Assembly (NCBI RefSeq): GCF_014201145.1
Contig: NZ_JACHDP010000001.1
Location: 5,642,001-5,706,000, forward strand
From: Micromonospora parathelypteridis
GTDB taxonomy: Bacteria; Actinomycetota; Actinomycetes; Mycobacteriales; Micromonosporaceae
DNA length: 64,000 bases
Reading direction: 5' to 3'
Shown: piece by piece, positions 18,134 through 26,394 of the stretch
Layout of the letters: each line of letters starts with the position of its first letter
Numbering within the stretch: the first letter of the stretch is position 1
Program-made: the position numbers and the translations under genes
The notes under the pieces: model-generated
What the model was told of the DNA's origin: nothing
The model's database searches: none
Seen by the model: the letters and a program-made list of their open reading frames with translations, nothing else

Positions 18134-18979
18134 ATGCTGCGTGTCGCCATCCCCAACAAGGGCACCCTGGCCGAGCCGGCCGCCCAGATGCTGCGTGAGG
18201 CGGGCTACCGCCAGCGCACCGACCCCAAGGACCTCGTCTGCCGCGACGAGGCCAACGACGTCGAGTTCTTCTACCTGCGCCCCAAGGACATCGCCACCTA
18301 CGTCGGATCCGGTGACCTCGACCTCGGGATCACCGGCCGGGACCTGCTGATCGACTCGGCCGCGCCGGCCGAGGAGGTCGTCGACCTCGCCTTCGGTCAG
18401 GCCACCTTCCGCTTCGCCGCCCGCCCCGACGACATCGCCTCCGTGCAGGACCTGGGCGGGCACCGCATCGCCACCGCGTACCCCGGCCTGGTCGAGCGGC
18501 ACCTCGGCGAAGCGGGCGTCAAGGCCGACGTGATCCGCCTCGACGGTGCGGTGGAGAACGCCGTACGCCTCGGTGTCGCCGACGTGATCGCGGACGTGGT
18601 GGAGACCGGCGCGACCCTGCGTCAGGCGGGCCTGGTGGTCTTCGGTGAGCCGTTGCTGCGCTCGTCGGCGGTGCTGGTCCGGCGCGCCGGCGCCCCGGCC
18701 CAACCGCAGGCCGAGCAGCTGCTGCGCCGCCTGCACGGTGTGCTGGTGGCCCGCCGTTACGTGATGCTCGCCTACGACGTGCCGGCCGGTCTGCTGGACC
18801 GGGCCAGCGGGCTCACCCCGGGCATCGAGTCGCCCACCGTGTCGCCGCTGCACCGCGAGGGCTGGGTGGCGGTGCAGGCGATGGTGCTCCGCGACGACGT
18901 CCACGGCATCATGGACGAGCTGTACGAGCTGGGCGCCCGCGCCATCCTGGTCACCAACATCCACGCCTGCCGGCTCTGA
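18134..18979 (+). CDS. hisG: ATP phosphoribosyltransferase (long form)
   Basis: First committed step of histidine synthesis, joining ATP and PRPP. The 281-residue product begins MLRVAIPNKGTLAEPA and has the PRPP-binding region (IADVVETGATLRQAGL). A C-terminal ~70-residue domain follows (SPTVSPLHREGWVAVQAMV), which identifies the long, histidine-inhibited form without HisZ. The ATG at 18134 has AAGGAG upstream. A near-perfect 70-nt palindrome lies just downstream and probably ends the transcript. Confidence 0.96.
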   Translation: MLRVAIPNKGTLAEPAAQMLREAGYRQRTDPKDLVCRDEANDVEFFYLRPKDIATYVGSGDLDLGITGRDLLIDSAAPAEEVVDLAFGQATFRFAARPDDIASVQDLGGHRIATAYPGLVERHLGEAGVKADVIRLDGAVENAVRLGVADVIADVVETGATLRQAGLVVFGEPLLRSSAVLVRRAGAPAQPQAEQLLRRLHGVLVARRYVMLAYDVPAGLLDRASGLTPGIESPTVSPLHREGWVAVQAMVLRDDVHGIMDELYELGARAILVTNIHACRL

Positions 18980-19000
18980 CCACGCGCCTCGCCTTCTTGA

Positions 19001-19070
19001 TCGACTCAGGATCGCCGAGGTGGGGGTGTCCGCCCGCAAGGACACCCCCACCTCGGCGAACTTGAGTCGA
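19001..19070. terminator. Large palindrome downstream of hisG (terminator-like)
   Basis: A perfect 19-bp stem (19013-19031 with 19040-19058) around an 8-nt loop is extended by an outer 8-bp stem (19001-19008 with 19063-19070). A symmetric 4-nt internal loop separates the two. No U-tract follows, so it may act as a bidirectional or structural terminator. Confidence 0.7.
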
Positions 19071-19128
19071 CCTACCAGCCGGCGGGGCCTGCCGTGGGGT
19101 GACGCGCCTGACGATCGCGCCCGCAGCG

Positions 19129-19207
19129 GCAAGATCGCACTCGAGCATGGAAGTAGTGGCCTCACGCGCTTCCGACACCACTACATCCAGGATCGAGCGC
19201 GCTCGGC
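19129..19207 (+). repeat. Dispersed ~80-bp palindromic element, copy 1
   Basis: The segment begins GCAAGATCGCACTCGAGCAT and ends near CCAGGATCGAGC. It matches the reverse complement of the element at 35481-35560 along most of its length, including shared GGCCTC and CCACTA blocks. Its outer arms pair less well than in copy 2. It lies in the gap between the hisG palindrome and the PH-domain gene. Confidence 0.7.
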
Positions 19208-19251
19208 GGGTGGTGCGTTCGACGGGCGGGGGCGGATGGCAGACTGGTGGG

Positions 19252-19725
19252 GTGAGTGAAACCGAGCTGATCCGCCTGAAGCCCCGCCGCATCCGGCTGG
19301 TCTGCTGGTCCGCGGCGATCGCGCTGGTAGTGGTGTTCGGCTTGGTTGCCACCTCGTTGAGTGGGCCGACCGGCGACGGCTACGGCAGCTTCCAGCGCGG
19401 TGATCAGATCGCCATGATCGGCCTGGGCATCTTCGGTGCCCTGGGCCTCCTGCTGTTCACCCGCCCGCAGGTCGAGGCTGACGCGCGTGGCGTCCGGGTG
19501 CGCAACGTCATCAGCTCGTACGAGCTGCCCTGGGAGGTCGTTCGGAGTGTCCGCTTCGACCGGAGCGCGCCCTGGGCAAGCCTGGAGCTGCACGATGACG
19601 ACCTGCTGCCGATGATCGCCCTGCAGGCCGCCGACAAGGAGTTGGCCGTCGAGGGGGTCCGGGCGCTGCGCCGACTGCACCAGGCGCACCAGGCCCGCCT
19701 CGCCGAGCGCGCCAGCGGCCGCTGA
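19252..19725 (+). CDS. PH-domain membrane protein
   Basis: A 157-residue protein with two transmembrane segments (residues ~15-37, LVCWSAAIALVVVFGL; and ~53-70, IGLGIFGALGLLLFT). A bacterial PH-like domain follows (VEADARGVRVRNVISSYELP, WEVVRSVRFDRSAPW) with a basic helical tail. The GTG at 19252 is 6 nt after CAGACT with no ribosome site, so it may be leaderless. Related small membrane proteins occur next to rib or his genes in actinobacteria. Function unknown. Confidence 0.75.
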   Translation: MSETELIRLKPRRIRLVCWSAAIALVVVFGLVATSLSGPTGDGYGSFQRGDQIAMIGLGIFGALGLLLFTRPQVEADARGVRVRNVISSYELPWEVVRSVRFDRSAPWASLELHDDDLLPMIALQAADKELAVEGVRALRRLHQAHQARLAERASGR

Positions 19726-20093
19726 CCTAACCACCCCACCCTCGCCCCGGCCGAGCGTCCGGCGCACATACCGCACATTCCAGCGGGCCGAATCCGGGCA
19801 ACATCGCCGAAACCGCGCGGTTGGCCGGCGGCACCCGCACCCGCAGGGCGGGGCGGGCGTGTGGGTCCAGCGTGACCTGGGTGACCTGGTGTGCCCGGTT
19901 TGGGGGCGGCCGGGGCTCGGGTGTAGTGTTGTCGAGTCGACCAGGCTGTCTCCGCGTGCGAGCAGGCAGCCTTTGAAAGCGGAGCGCCTGCTCCCACCCG
20001 AGTCGCCTCTTCGGTGGCCGGGTCCGGTCACCGGTTCCGGGCATGTCCCGGCGTCGGATGCGCGATCCTGTGATCGTGCCGACCGGTCGAGCG

Positions 20094-20124
20094 GGCCCTG
20101 GCATACGCCGGGGCCTTCTGTTTT
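20094..20124 (+). terminator. Attenuator-like intrinsic terminator in the infC leader
   Basis: A 9-bp stem (20094-20102 with 20107-20115, one G-T wobble) with loop ATAC is followed by TTCTGTTTT. It lies 68 nt before the infC start and downstream of a candidate promoter (TTGGGG at 19900-19905, 18-nt spacer, TAGTGT at 19924-19929). Its position inside the 5' leader suggests premature termination control. Confidence 0.65.
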
Positions 20125-20191
20125 CCGGGTCGGTTCCCACCTGGGAGCCGCGGGGGTCGGCACCTGAGCAGAAACGACTCGAGGAGGCCCC

Positions 20192-20860
20192 ATCAGCGTC
20201 GAACCACGCGTGAACGAGCAGATCCGGGCACGTGAGGTCCGACTGGTCGGCCCCGAGGGTGAGCAGGTGGGCATCGTCCCGCTGGAGCGCGCCCTTCAGC
20301 TGGCCGCGGACGTCGATCTGGACCTGGTCGAGGTTGCGCCGATGGCGCGCCCGCCGGTGTGCAAGCTCATGGACTTCGGCAAGTTCAAGTATGAGAGCGC
20401 ACTGAAGGCGCGCGAAGCGCGGCGTAACCAGCAGCAGACCGTCATCAAGGAAATGAAGCTTCGGCCGAAGATCGACCCGCACGACTACGAGACCAAGAAG
20501 GGTCACGTGGTGCGGTTCCTCAAGGCGGGCGACAAGGTCAAGGTGACGATCATGTTCCGCGGTCGCGAGCAGAGCCGCCCGGAGCTGGGTTACCGGCTCC
20601 TGCGCCGGCTCGAATCCGAGATCACGGATTTGGGATACGTCGAGGCCGCCCCCAAGCAGGACGGCCGAAACATGATCATGGTTCTCGCCCCGCATCGGGC
20701 CGTCAAGGCCTCCGCGGTCGCCGCTACGGCGTCCCGCGGCGCACCTCGGGACCGGGCAGCGGACGAGTCCGCCGAGCCGGTAGCCGATGAGACCGCGGCG
20801 GTCGGCGAGACCGCAGCAGCCGGTAACACCGGCCTCGCCGCCGACACCAGCGGCGAGTAA
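20192..20860 (+). CDS. infC: Translation initiation factor IF-3 with probable AUC start codon
   Basis: Binds the 30S subunit, prevents premature 50S joining and checks start codons. With an ATC start the protein has 222 residues and begins [20 protein letters not shown]. This matches the ISxEPRIN sequence conserved in actinobacterial IF-3. AGGAGG lies at 20182-20187, 4 nt before the ATC but 22 nt before the first canonical start (GTG at 20210). The core is standard ([43 protein letters not shown]). The last ~40 residues are an Ala/Glu-rich extension. A rare start codon is the known basis of infC autoregulation in E. coli (AUU). Confidence 0.93.
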   Translation: MSVEPRVNEQIRAREVRLVGPEGEQVGIVPLERALQLAADVDLDLVEVAPMARPPVCKLMDFGKFKYESALKAREARRNQQQTVIKEMKLRPKIDPHDYETKKGHVVRFLKAGDKVKVTIMFRGREQSRPELGYRLLRRLESEITDLGYVEAAPKQDGRNMIMVLAPHRAVKASAVAATASRGAPRDRAADESAEPVADETAAVGETAAAGNTGLAADTSGE

Positions 20861-20880
20861 CAGGGGAGAAGACGTTCCAC

Positions 20881-21075
20881 ATGCCGAAGATGAAGAGCCA
20901 CACGGGTATGGGCAAGCGGGTCAAGGTGACCGGCCGTGGCAAGATCGTGGCCGAGCAGGCCGGCAAGCGCCACCTGTTGGAAGGCAAGTCTTCCACCCGT
21001 ACCCGCCGGTTGACCGGCACGGTCGAGGTGGCCAAGGCTGACGTCAAGCGCATCAAGAAGCTGCTCGGCCGCTGA
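20881..21075 (+). CDS. rpmI: Ribosomal protein bL35
   Basis: A 64-residue basic 50S protein beginning MPKMKSHTGMGKRVKVTGRG, with RTRRLTGTVEV and KKLLGR at the end. Normal length. It lies 20 nt after infC with GGGGAGAAG upstream, and forms the usual infC-rpmI-rplT unit. Confidence 0.97.
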   Translation: MPKMKSHTGMGKRVKVTGRGKIVAEQAGKRHLLEGKSSTRTRRLTGTVEVAKADVKRIKKLLGR

Positions 21076-21107
21076 CGCGCGCCACCTTTACCTAATAAGG
21101 AGTTGAG

Positions 21108-21500
21108 ATGGCACGCGTCAAGCGGGCTGTAAACGCCCAGAAGAAGCGTCGTACCCTGCTGGAGACCGCGAGCGGTTACCGCGGTCAGCGCTCCCGGCTG
21201 TACCGCAAGGCCAAGGAGCAGGTGCTGCACTCGATGCAGTACGCCTACCGGGACCGTCGCGACCGCAAGGGCGACTTCCGGCAGCTGTGGATCCAGCGGA
21301 TCAACGCGGGCGCCCGGGCGAACGGGATGACCTACAACCGCCTGATCCAGGGCCTGCGTCTGGCCGGTATCGAGGTCGACCGCAAGATCCTGGCCGACCT
21401 GGCCGTCAACGACGCCGCTGCCTTCGCGGCGATCGTCGAGCTGGCCCGGGCCGCGGTCACGGCCGAGGGCACCGGCGGCGCGGCGGCTCAGGCCGCCTGA
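21108..21500 (+). CDS. rplT: Ribosomal protein bL20
   Basis: A 130-residue 50S assembly protein that binds 23S rRNA early. It begins [19 protein letters not shown], has [20 protein letters not shown] and the usual C-terminal helices, plus a ~10-residue Ala/Gly tail ([10 protein letters not shown]). The ribosome site AAGGAG is close to the ATG. L20 represses its own operon in several phyla; here the only visible control element is the attenuator-like hairpin before infC. Confidence 0.97.
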   Translation: MARVKRAVNAQKKRRTLLETASGYRGQRSRLYRKAKEQVLHSMQYAYRDRRDRKGDFRQLWIQRINAGARANGMTYNRLIQGLRLAGIEVDRKILADLAVNDAAAFAAIVELARAAVTAEGTGGAAAQAA

Positions 21501-21517
21501 TCCCCACGCACCAGAGC

Positions 21518-21559
21518 GAGGCGTCTCCCGGGTCGGTACCACCGCCCGGGGGGCGCCTC
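21518..21559 (+). terminator. Terminator-like hairpin after rplT
   Basis: A 15-bp imperfect stem (21518-21532 with 21545-21559, GAGGCG...CGCCTC) lies just after the rplT stop and before the methyltransferase ATG. It may end or reduce transcription from the ribosomal unit. Confidence 0.6.
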
Positions 21560-21583
21560 AATCGTGCCGGAGGAGCGCACATC

Positions 21584-22381
21584 ATGGCCTTCACCCCGCG
21601 TACACCCAGGGTTGTCGCCGCCCGCCGGCTGCAGCGCCGCCGGGACCGCGACGCCACCGGCCGTTTCTTGGCCGAGGGCCCACAGGCGGTCCGCGAGGCC
21701 CTCGCGCGGCCGGGGGTGGTCACCGAGCTTTTCGGTACGCCCACAGCCCTCGACCGGCACCCGGAGTTGGCCGCCACGGCGGCCCACGCCGACGTGCCGG
21801 TCTCCGAGGTGACCGACGACGCGTTGGCCGCGTTGGCCGAGACGGTCGCCCCACAGGGGCTGGTCGCGGTCTGCCGGCACCTCGACGTGTCGCTGGAGCA
21901 GGCCATCGCGGGCGCGCCCCGACTGGTGGCGGTGCTCGCCGAGATCCGCGACCCCGGTAACGCCGGCACGGTGCTGCGCACCGCCGACGCGGCCGGGGCG
22001 GGTGCGGTGATCTTCGCCGGCGACGCCGTCGACCCGTACAACGGCAAGTGTGTGCGGGCCTCGGCCGGCAGCCTCTTCCACGTCGACGTGGTCCGCGCCC
22101 CCGACCCGGTCGCGGTGGTCGACGCGCTACGCGCCGCCGGGCTGTCGATCTTCGCCACCACGGGGTACGGCGACAGCGACCTGGACGACCTGACCGACTA
22201 CGGCCGGCTCGTCGGGCCCACCGCGTGGTTGTTCGGCTCCGAGGCGCACGGCCTGCCCGAGGAGTTGACCGCCGCAGCCGAAGCTCGCGTGCGGGTGCCG
22301 CTGTACGGGCGCGCGGAGAGCCTCAACCTGGCTGCCGCAGCCGCCGTCTGCCTGTACGCTTCAGCGAGAGCACAGCGCTGA
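21584..22381 (+). CDS. TrmH/SpoU-family 23S rRNA 2'-O-methyltransferase
   Basis: A 265-residue SAM-dependent RNA ribose methyltransferase with a trefoil-knot fold. The N-terminal ~90 residues are a substrate-binding domain (GRFLAEGPQAVREAL). The SPOUT motifs are LAEIRDPGNAGTVLRTADAA, LFGSEAHGLPEEL and VPLYGRAESLNLAAAAAVCLY. The place after rplT and before pheS matches tsnR-type genes in other actinobacteria. Self-protecting thiostrepton-resistance enzymes belong to the same family, but nothing here points to resistance. The ATG at 21584 follows GGAGGAG. Confidence 0.9.
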   Translation: MAFTPRTPRVVAARRLQRRRDRDATGRFLAEGPQAVREALARPGVVTELFGTPTALDRHPELAATAAHADVPVSEVTDDALAALAETVAPQGLVAVCRHLDVSLEQAIAGAPRLVAVLAEIRDPGNAGTVLRTADAAGAGAVIFAGDAVDPYNGKCVRASAGSLFHVDVVRAPDPVAVVDALRAAGLSIFATTGYGDSDLDDLTDYGRLVGPTAWLFGSEAHGLPEELTAAAEARVRVPLYGRAESLNLAAAAAVCLYASARAQR

Positions 22382-22600
22382 GGGTGACCGAGCCCGGCGC
22401 GACTGACCGCAGGGGAGAGCGTCCGTCCATGAACGCGCCACGGCGTTCGTTTAGCCAGCCCGCCGGTGTCGGCGGGCGGCGGGCCTGACCTGCTCCCTGC
22501 GCAACTCCTACCGGCGGGCTGCGGCACAGCCGCGCGTCCGTAGACTCGCCTAGCCGCCCCGGTGAGGGCTGGCGCCGCCGTGAGGGAGTGCCCGTACGCC

Positions 22601-23668
22601 ATGAGCTACCGCAACGATCCGTACGACCCGAAGCAGGTCGCCCTGCTCGACCCCGCCGCCCTGGACGAGGCCGTCGCGGACGCCACGAAGGCGTTCACAG
22701 CGGCCACCGACCCGGACGCGCTGACCGCCCTGCGCTCGGTGCACCTCGGTGACCGGTCACCGGTCTCGCTGGCCCGCCGGGAGATCGGCGCGTTGCCGCC
22801 GGCTGCCAAGTCCGACGCCGGTAAGCGGGTCAACGAGGCCCGCCGGGCGATCGAGACCGCGTACGCCGACCGCGCCGAGGTGGTGGAACGCGAGCAGGCC
22901 GAGCGGGTGCTGGTCGAGGAGCGGGTGGACGTCACCCTGCCCTACGACCGGCGTCCCCGGGGAGCCCGGCACCCGCTGAGCACCCTGATGGAGTCGATCA
23001 GTGACCTCTTCGTCGGGATGGGCTACGAGGTGGCCGAGGGGCCCGAGGTCGACCTGGAGTGGGTCAACTTCGACGCGCTGAACATCCCCGCCGACCACCC
23101 GGCGCGCGGGTTGATGGACACCTTCCACATCGCACCGGAGGGTTCCGGCCTGGTGCTGCGCACGCACACCTCCACGGTGCAGACCCGCACGATGCTCAGT
23201 CGCAAGCCGCCGATCTACGTGATCGTGCCCGGCCGCGTCTACCGCACCGACGAGATCGACGCCACCCACAGCCCGGTGTTCCACCAGGCCGAGGGCCTGG
23301 TGGTCGACAAGGGCATCACGATGGCGCACCTGCGGGGCACGCTCGACCACTTCGCCCGGGCGATGTTCGGCCCGGAGGCGAAGACCCGGTGGCGGCCGCA
23401 CTACTTCCCGTTCACCGAGCCGTCGGCGGAGTTCGACGTGTGGTTCCCGGAGCACCGCGACGGCCCGCAGTGGGTCGAGTGGGGCGGCTGCGGGATGGTC
23501 AACCCGCGGGTGCTGCGCGCCTGCGGCGTCGACCCGGAGGTCTACTCCGGCTTCGCCTTCGGCATGGGCATCGACCGGACCCTGATGGTCCGGCACGGGG
23601 TCAGCGACATCCGCCATCTCTTCGAGGGCGACGTGCGGTTCAGCCGCGCGCTCGGGACCGGGGCGTAG
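22601..23668 (+). CDS. pheS: Phenylalanyl-tRNA synthetase, alpha subunit
   Basis: The catalytic subunit of the alpha2-beta2 enzyme that charges tRNA-Phe. A 355-residue class II synthetase. It has an N-terminal coiled-coil region that grips the tRNA, motif 2 ([20 protein letters not shown]), [22 protein letters not shown] and motif 3 ([17 protein letters not shown]). The ATG at 22601 gives the expected [10 protein letters not shown] start. The 219-nt gap upstream holds TAGACT at ~22541 as a possible -10. A 19-codon ORF there has only one Phe codon and is not an attenuator peptide. Confidence 0.97.
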   Translation: MSYRNDPYDPKQVALLDPAALDEAVADATKAFTAATDPDALTALRSVHLGDRSPVSLARREIGALPPAAKSDAGKRVNEARRAIETAYADRAEVVEREQAERVLVEERVDVTLPYDRRPRGARHPLSTLMESISDLFVGMGYEVAEGPEVDLEWVNFDALNIPADHPARGLMDTFHIAPEGSGLVLRTHTSTVQTRTMLSRKPPIYVIVPGRVYRTDEIDATHSPVFHQAEGLVVDKGITMAHLRGTLDHFARAMFGPEAKTRWRPHYFPFTEPSAEFDVWFPEHRDGPQWVEWGGCGMVNPRVLRACGVDPEVYSGFAFGMGIDRTLMVRHGVSDIRHLFEGDVRFSRALGTGA

Positions 23669-23708
23669 GCGATGCGGGTACGAGACACGGGAACGGTGGT
23701 CTGAAGTC

Positions 23709-26243
23709 ATGCGAGTTTCTGTCAGTTGGCTGCGGGAGTACGTCGACCTCCCCGCCGACCTGCCCGTCGGTGACCTGGAGCAGGCCCTGGTCGACCTCGG
23801 TATCGAGGTCGAGTCCGTCGTGGACCTCGCCGAGACCGTCACCGGCCGACTCGTCGTCGGTGAGGTGCGTGAGATCGAGGAGCTCACCGGCTTCAAGAAG
23901 CCGATCCGGTTCTGCCGGGTCGACGTGGGTGACGCGAACGGCACCGGCGAGCCGCAGGAGATCGTCTGCGGGGCCCGGAACTTCGCCCCGGGTGACCGGG
24001 TCGTGGTGATCCTGCCCGGAGGTGTGCTGCCCGGCGGCTTCGCGATCGGCGCCCGGAAGACGTACGGGCACAACTCCGCGGGCATGATCTGCTCGGCGAA
24101 GGAGCTGGGCCTGGGCGACGACCACTCCGGCATCATCGTGCTGGGGCCGGACGTGACGGCCAAGCCGGGCGACGACGCGAAGCCGGTGGTCGGCCTCGAC
24201 GACGTCGTACTCGATCTGGAGATCACCCCCGACCGCGGGTACGCGCTGAGCCTGCGTGGCCTGGCCCGGGAGCTGTCGCACGCGTTCGACGTGCCCCTGC
24301 GCGACCCGGCCCTGGTGCCCGCGCCGAGCGGCACCGAGACGCCGGCGTACCCGGTGGAGGTCCGCGACACGGTCGGCTGCGACCGGTTCACCGCCCGCCT
24401 GGTCCGCGGCGTCGACCCGAACGCGCCCACGCCATCCTGGATGGCCCAGCGGCTCGTCACCGCCGGCATCCGCAGCATCTCGCTGCCGGTCGACATCACC
24501 AACTACGTGATGGTGGAACTGGGCCAGCCGATGCACGCCTTCGACGCCGACCGGATCGCCGGGTCGCTGGTGGTCCGTCGCGCCGAGGCGGGGGAGAAGC
24601 TGACCACCCTCGACGGGGTCAACCGGGTGCTCACCAGCGACGACATGGTCATCTGCGACGACACCGGTCCGATCTCCCTGGCCGCGGTGATGGGCGGTGA
24701 GACCAGTGAGGTCGTCGCCGACACCACCAACGTGCTCTTCGAGGCGGCGCACTGGGACCCGGCGATGGTCGGGCGCACGGCCCGCCGGCACAAGCTGTTC
24801 AGCGAGGCCGCGAAGCGCTGGGAGCGGGGCGTCGACCCGGCCGTGGCGCTGGTCGCGTTGGAGCGTGCCGTGCGGCTGCTCACCGAGCACGGCGGCGGCT
24901 CCGCGAGCGCGGAGATCCTGGACATCGACCACGTCCGCCCGCGTAGCCCGATCATCCTTCCGGTGGACCTGCCGACCCGGCGGATCGGGGTCGAGTACCC
25001 GCCGGCGCGGGTGGTCGCCCTGCTGGAGCGGGTCGGTTGCACGGTCGCGCAGGGCGCGGACCGGTTGGCCGAGGACCCGGGCACCGTCGGCGCTGGGGCG
25101 ACGCTGAGCGTCACCCCGCCGACCTGGCGGCCCGACCTGACCGACCCGGCCGACCTGGTCGAGGAGGTGGTCCGCCTCGACGGGTACGACCGGGTGCCGT
25201 CGGTGTTGCCGACCGCGCCCCCGGGACGCGGCCTGACCCCGCGGCAGCGTCGGCGCCGGGCGGTCGCCGGGTCGCTGGCGGAGCGGGGGTACGTGGAGGT
25301 GCTCGCGCACCCGTTCGTGTCGCCGGGGTTGGCCGACCTGCTCGGCCTGCCGGCCGACGACCCGCGCCGACCGGCGGTGCGGCTGGCCAACCCGTTGTCC
25401 GAGGAGGAGCCGCTGCTGCGCACCACGCTGCTCGGCCCGCTGCTCGGCATCCTCAAGCGCAACCTCGGCCGGGGTCACCGCGACCTCGCCCTCTACGAGA
25501 TCGGGGCGGTCTTCCACCCGCGCGTGGGTGCCGGCAGCCCGCCGGCGATGGGCGTGGACCGGCGCCCCACCGATGCGGAGTTCGCGGCCGCCGACGCGGT
25601 GGTGCCGGCGCAGCCGGTGCACGTCGCTGCGGTGCTCGCCGGCGACTTCGACCCGGCCGGATGGTGGGGTGCGGGCCGACCGGCCGGCTGGGCGGACGCC
25701 ATCGAAGCGGCCCGTGACGTGCTGGACGCCGCCGGTGTCCTGGGCGAGCGGGTCGAGGTGCGGGCGGCCGAGTACGCGCCGTGGCACCCGGGCCGCTGTG
25801 CCGAGCTGCTGGTCGACGGCGCGGTCGTCGGGCACGCCGGTGAGCTGCACCCGCTGGTGGTCGCGGCGTTGGAGCTGCCGCGCCGTACCTGCGCGATGGA
25901 GCTGGACCTGGACGCGCTGCCCGCGGCCGGGGTGACCCCTGCCCCGGCGGTCTCCGGCTTCCCGCCGGCGCTGATCGACGTGGCCCTGGTGGTGGACGAC
26001 TCGGTGCCGGCGGAGCAGGTGCGCCGGGCGCTGGAGGCGGGCGCCGGTGAGTTGCTGGAGGACGTGCGGCTGTTCGACGTGTATTCGGGCGCGCAGCTCG
26101 GTGCCGGCAGGCGGTCGCTGGCGTACAAGCTCACGTTCCGGGCGCCGGACCGGACGCTCACCGTCGAGGAGGCGGTCGCGGCCCGGGACGCGGCGGTCGC
26201 GGTCGCGGCCGAGCGTCTCGGCGCCACCCTGCGCGGCGCCTGA
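23709..26243 (+). CDS. pheT: Phenylalanyl-tRNA synthetase, beta subunit
   Basis: An 844-residue partner of PheS. Domains in order: N-terminal B1 (MRVSVSWLREYVDL), an EMAP/tRNA-binding OB domain (residues ~40-150, VCGARNFAPGDRVVVILPG), the B3/B4 editing domain (residues ~200-390, VDITNYVMVELGQPMHAFD, TSEVVADTTNVLFEAAHWDP), the B5 domain (~400-480), a catalytic-like core, and a C-terminal FDX-ACB anticodon-binding domain (SGFPPALIDVALVVDDSVP). Length and order are normal. It lies 40 nt after pheS and is followed by a strong terminator. Confidence 0.97.
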   Translation: MRVSVSWLREYVDLPADLPVGDLEQALVDLGIEVESVVDLAETVTGRLVVGEVREIEELTGFKKPIRFCRVDVGDANGTGEPQEIVCGARNFAPGDRVVVILPGGVLPGGFAIGARKTYGHNSAGMICSAKELGLGDDHSGIIVLGPDVTAKPGDDAKPVVGLDDVVLDLEITPDRGYALSLRGLARELSHAFDVPLRDPALVPAPSGTETPAYPVEVRDTVGCDRFTARLVRGVDPNAPTPSWMAQRLVTAGIRSISLPVDITNYVMVELGQPMHAFDADRIAGSLVVRRAEAGEKLTTLDGVNRVLTSDDMVICDDTGPISLAAVMGGETSEVVADTTNVLFEAAHWDPAMVGRTARRHKLFSEAAKRWERGVDPAVALVALERAVRLLTEHGGGSASAEILDIDHVRPRSPIILPVDLPTRRIGVEYPPARVVALLERVGCTVAQGADRLAEDPGTVGAGATLSVTPPTWRPDLTDPADLVEEVVRLDGYDRVPSVLPTAPPGRGLTPRQRRRRAVAGSLAERGYVEVLAHPFVSPGLADLLGLPADDPRRPAVRLANPLSEEEPLLRTTLLGPLLGILKRNLGRGHRDLALYEIGAVFHPRVGAGSPPAMGVDRRPTDAEFAAADAVVPAQPVHVAAVLAGDFDPAGWWGAGRPAGWADAIEAARDVLDAAGVLGERVEVRAAEYAPWHPGRCAELLVDGAVVGHAGELHPLVVAALELPRRTCAMELDLDALPAAGVTPAPAVSGFPPALIDVALVVDDSVPAEQVRRALEAGAGELLEDVRLFDVYSGAQLGAGRRSLAYKLTFRAPDRTLTVEEAVAARDAAVAVAAERLGATLRGA

Positions 26244-26248
26244 GGTCT

Positions 26249-26284
26249 TCTGTCCCGCGTCGGGATGACCCGACGCGGGACAGA
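26249..26284. terminator. Intrinsic terminator after pheT
   Basis: A perfect 16-bp stem (26249-26264 with 26269-26284, TCTGTCCCGCGTCGGG) with loop ATGA sits 6 nt after the pheT stop. No U-tract follows. Confidence 0.8.
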
Positions 26285-26336
26285 CCGGGTGTGACCCGCA
26301 CCATCCTCTCCATTTCCATGCAGCGGCCTGTATTAA

Positions 26337-26387
26337 GTTGCAGTCGGTAGCTCGCCGCTGTTAATCTTCGCTGCATAGTCATGCGGA
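26337..26387 (+). promoter_or_regulatory. arg operon promoter with candidate ArgR operator
   Basis: TTGCAG at 26337-26342 and TAATCT at 26362-26367 are possible -35 and -10 boxes (19-nt spacer). A palindrome GCAT-AGTC-ATGC (26373-26384), in the context TGCATAGTCATGCGG, lies between the -10 and the argC ribosome site. It resembles half-sites of actinobacterial ARG boxes. ArgR is encoded in the same operon, so repression by arginine is expected. Operator assignment is by eye only. Confidence 0.45.
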
Positions 26388-26394
26388 GGTGAGT

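Noticed and set aside
20210..20860. GTG at 20210 as the start of infC
   Set aside because: It is 22 nt from the Shine-Dalgarno and drops the conserved ISxEPR segment; the ATC at 20192 fits both.
22429..22488. A 19-codon ORF upstream of pheS as a Phe attenuation leader peptide
   Set aside because: It has only one Phe codon and no terminator/antiterminator pair is apparent.
23672..23704. A 10-codon ORF between pheS and pheT as another bridging mini-ORF
   Set aside because: It overlaps neither the pheS stop nor the pheT start, so it lacks the coupling geometry.
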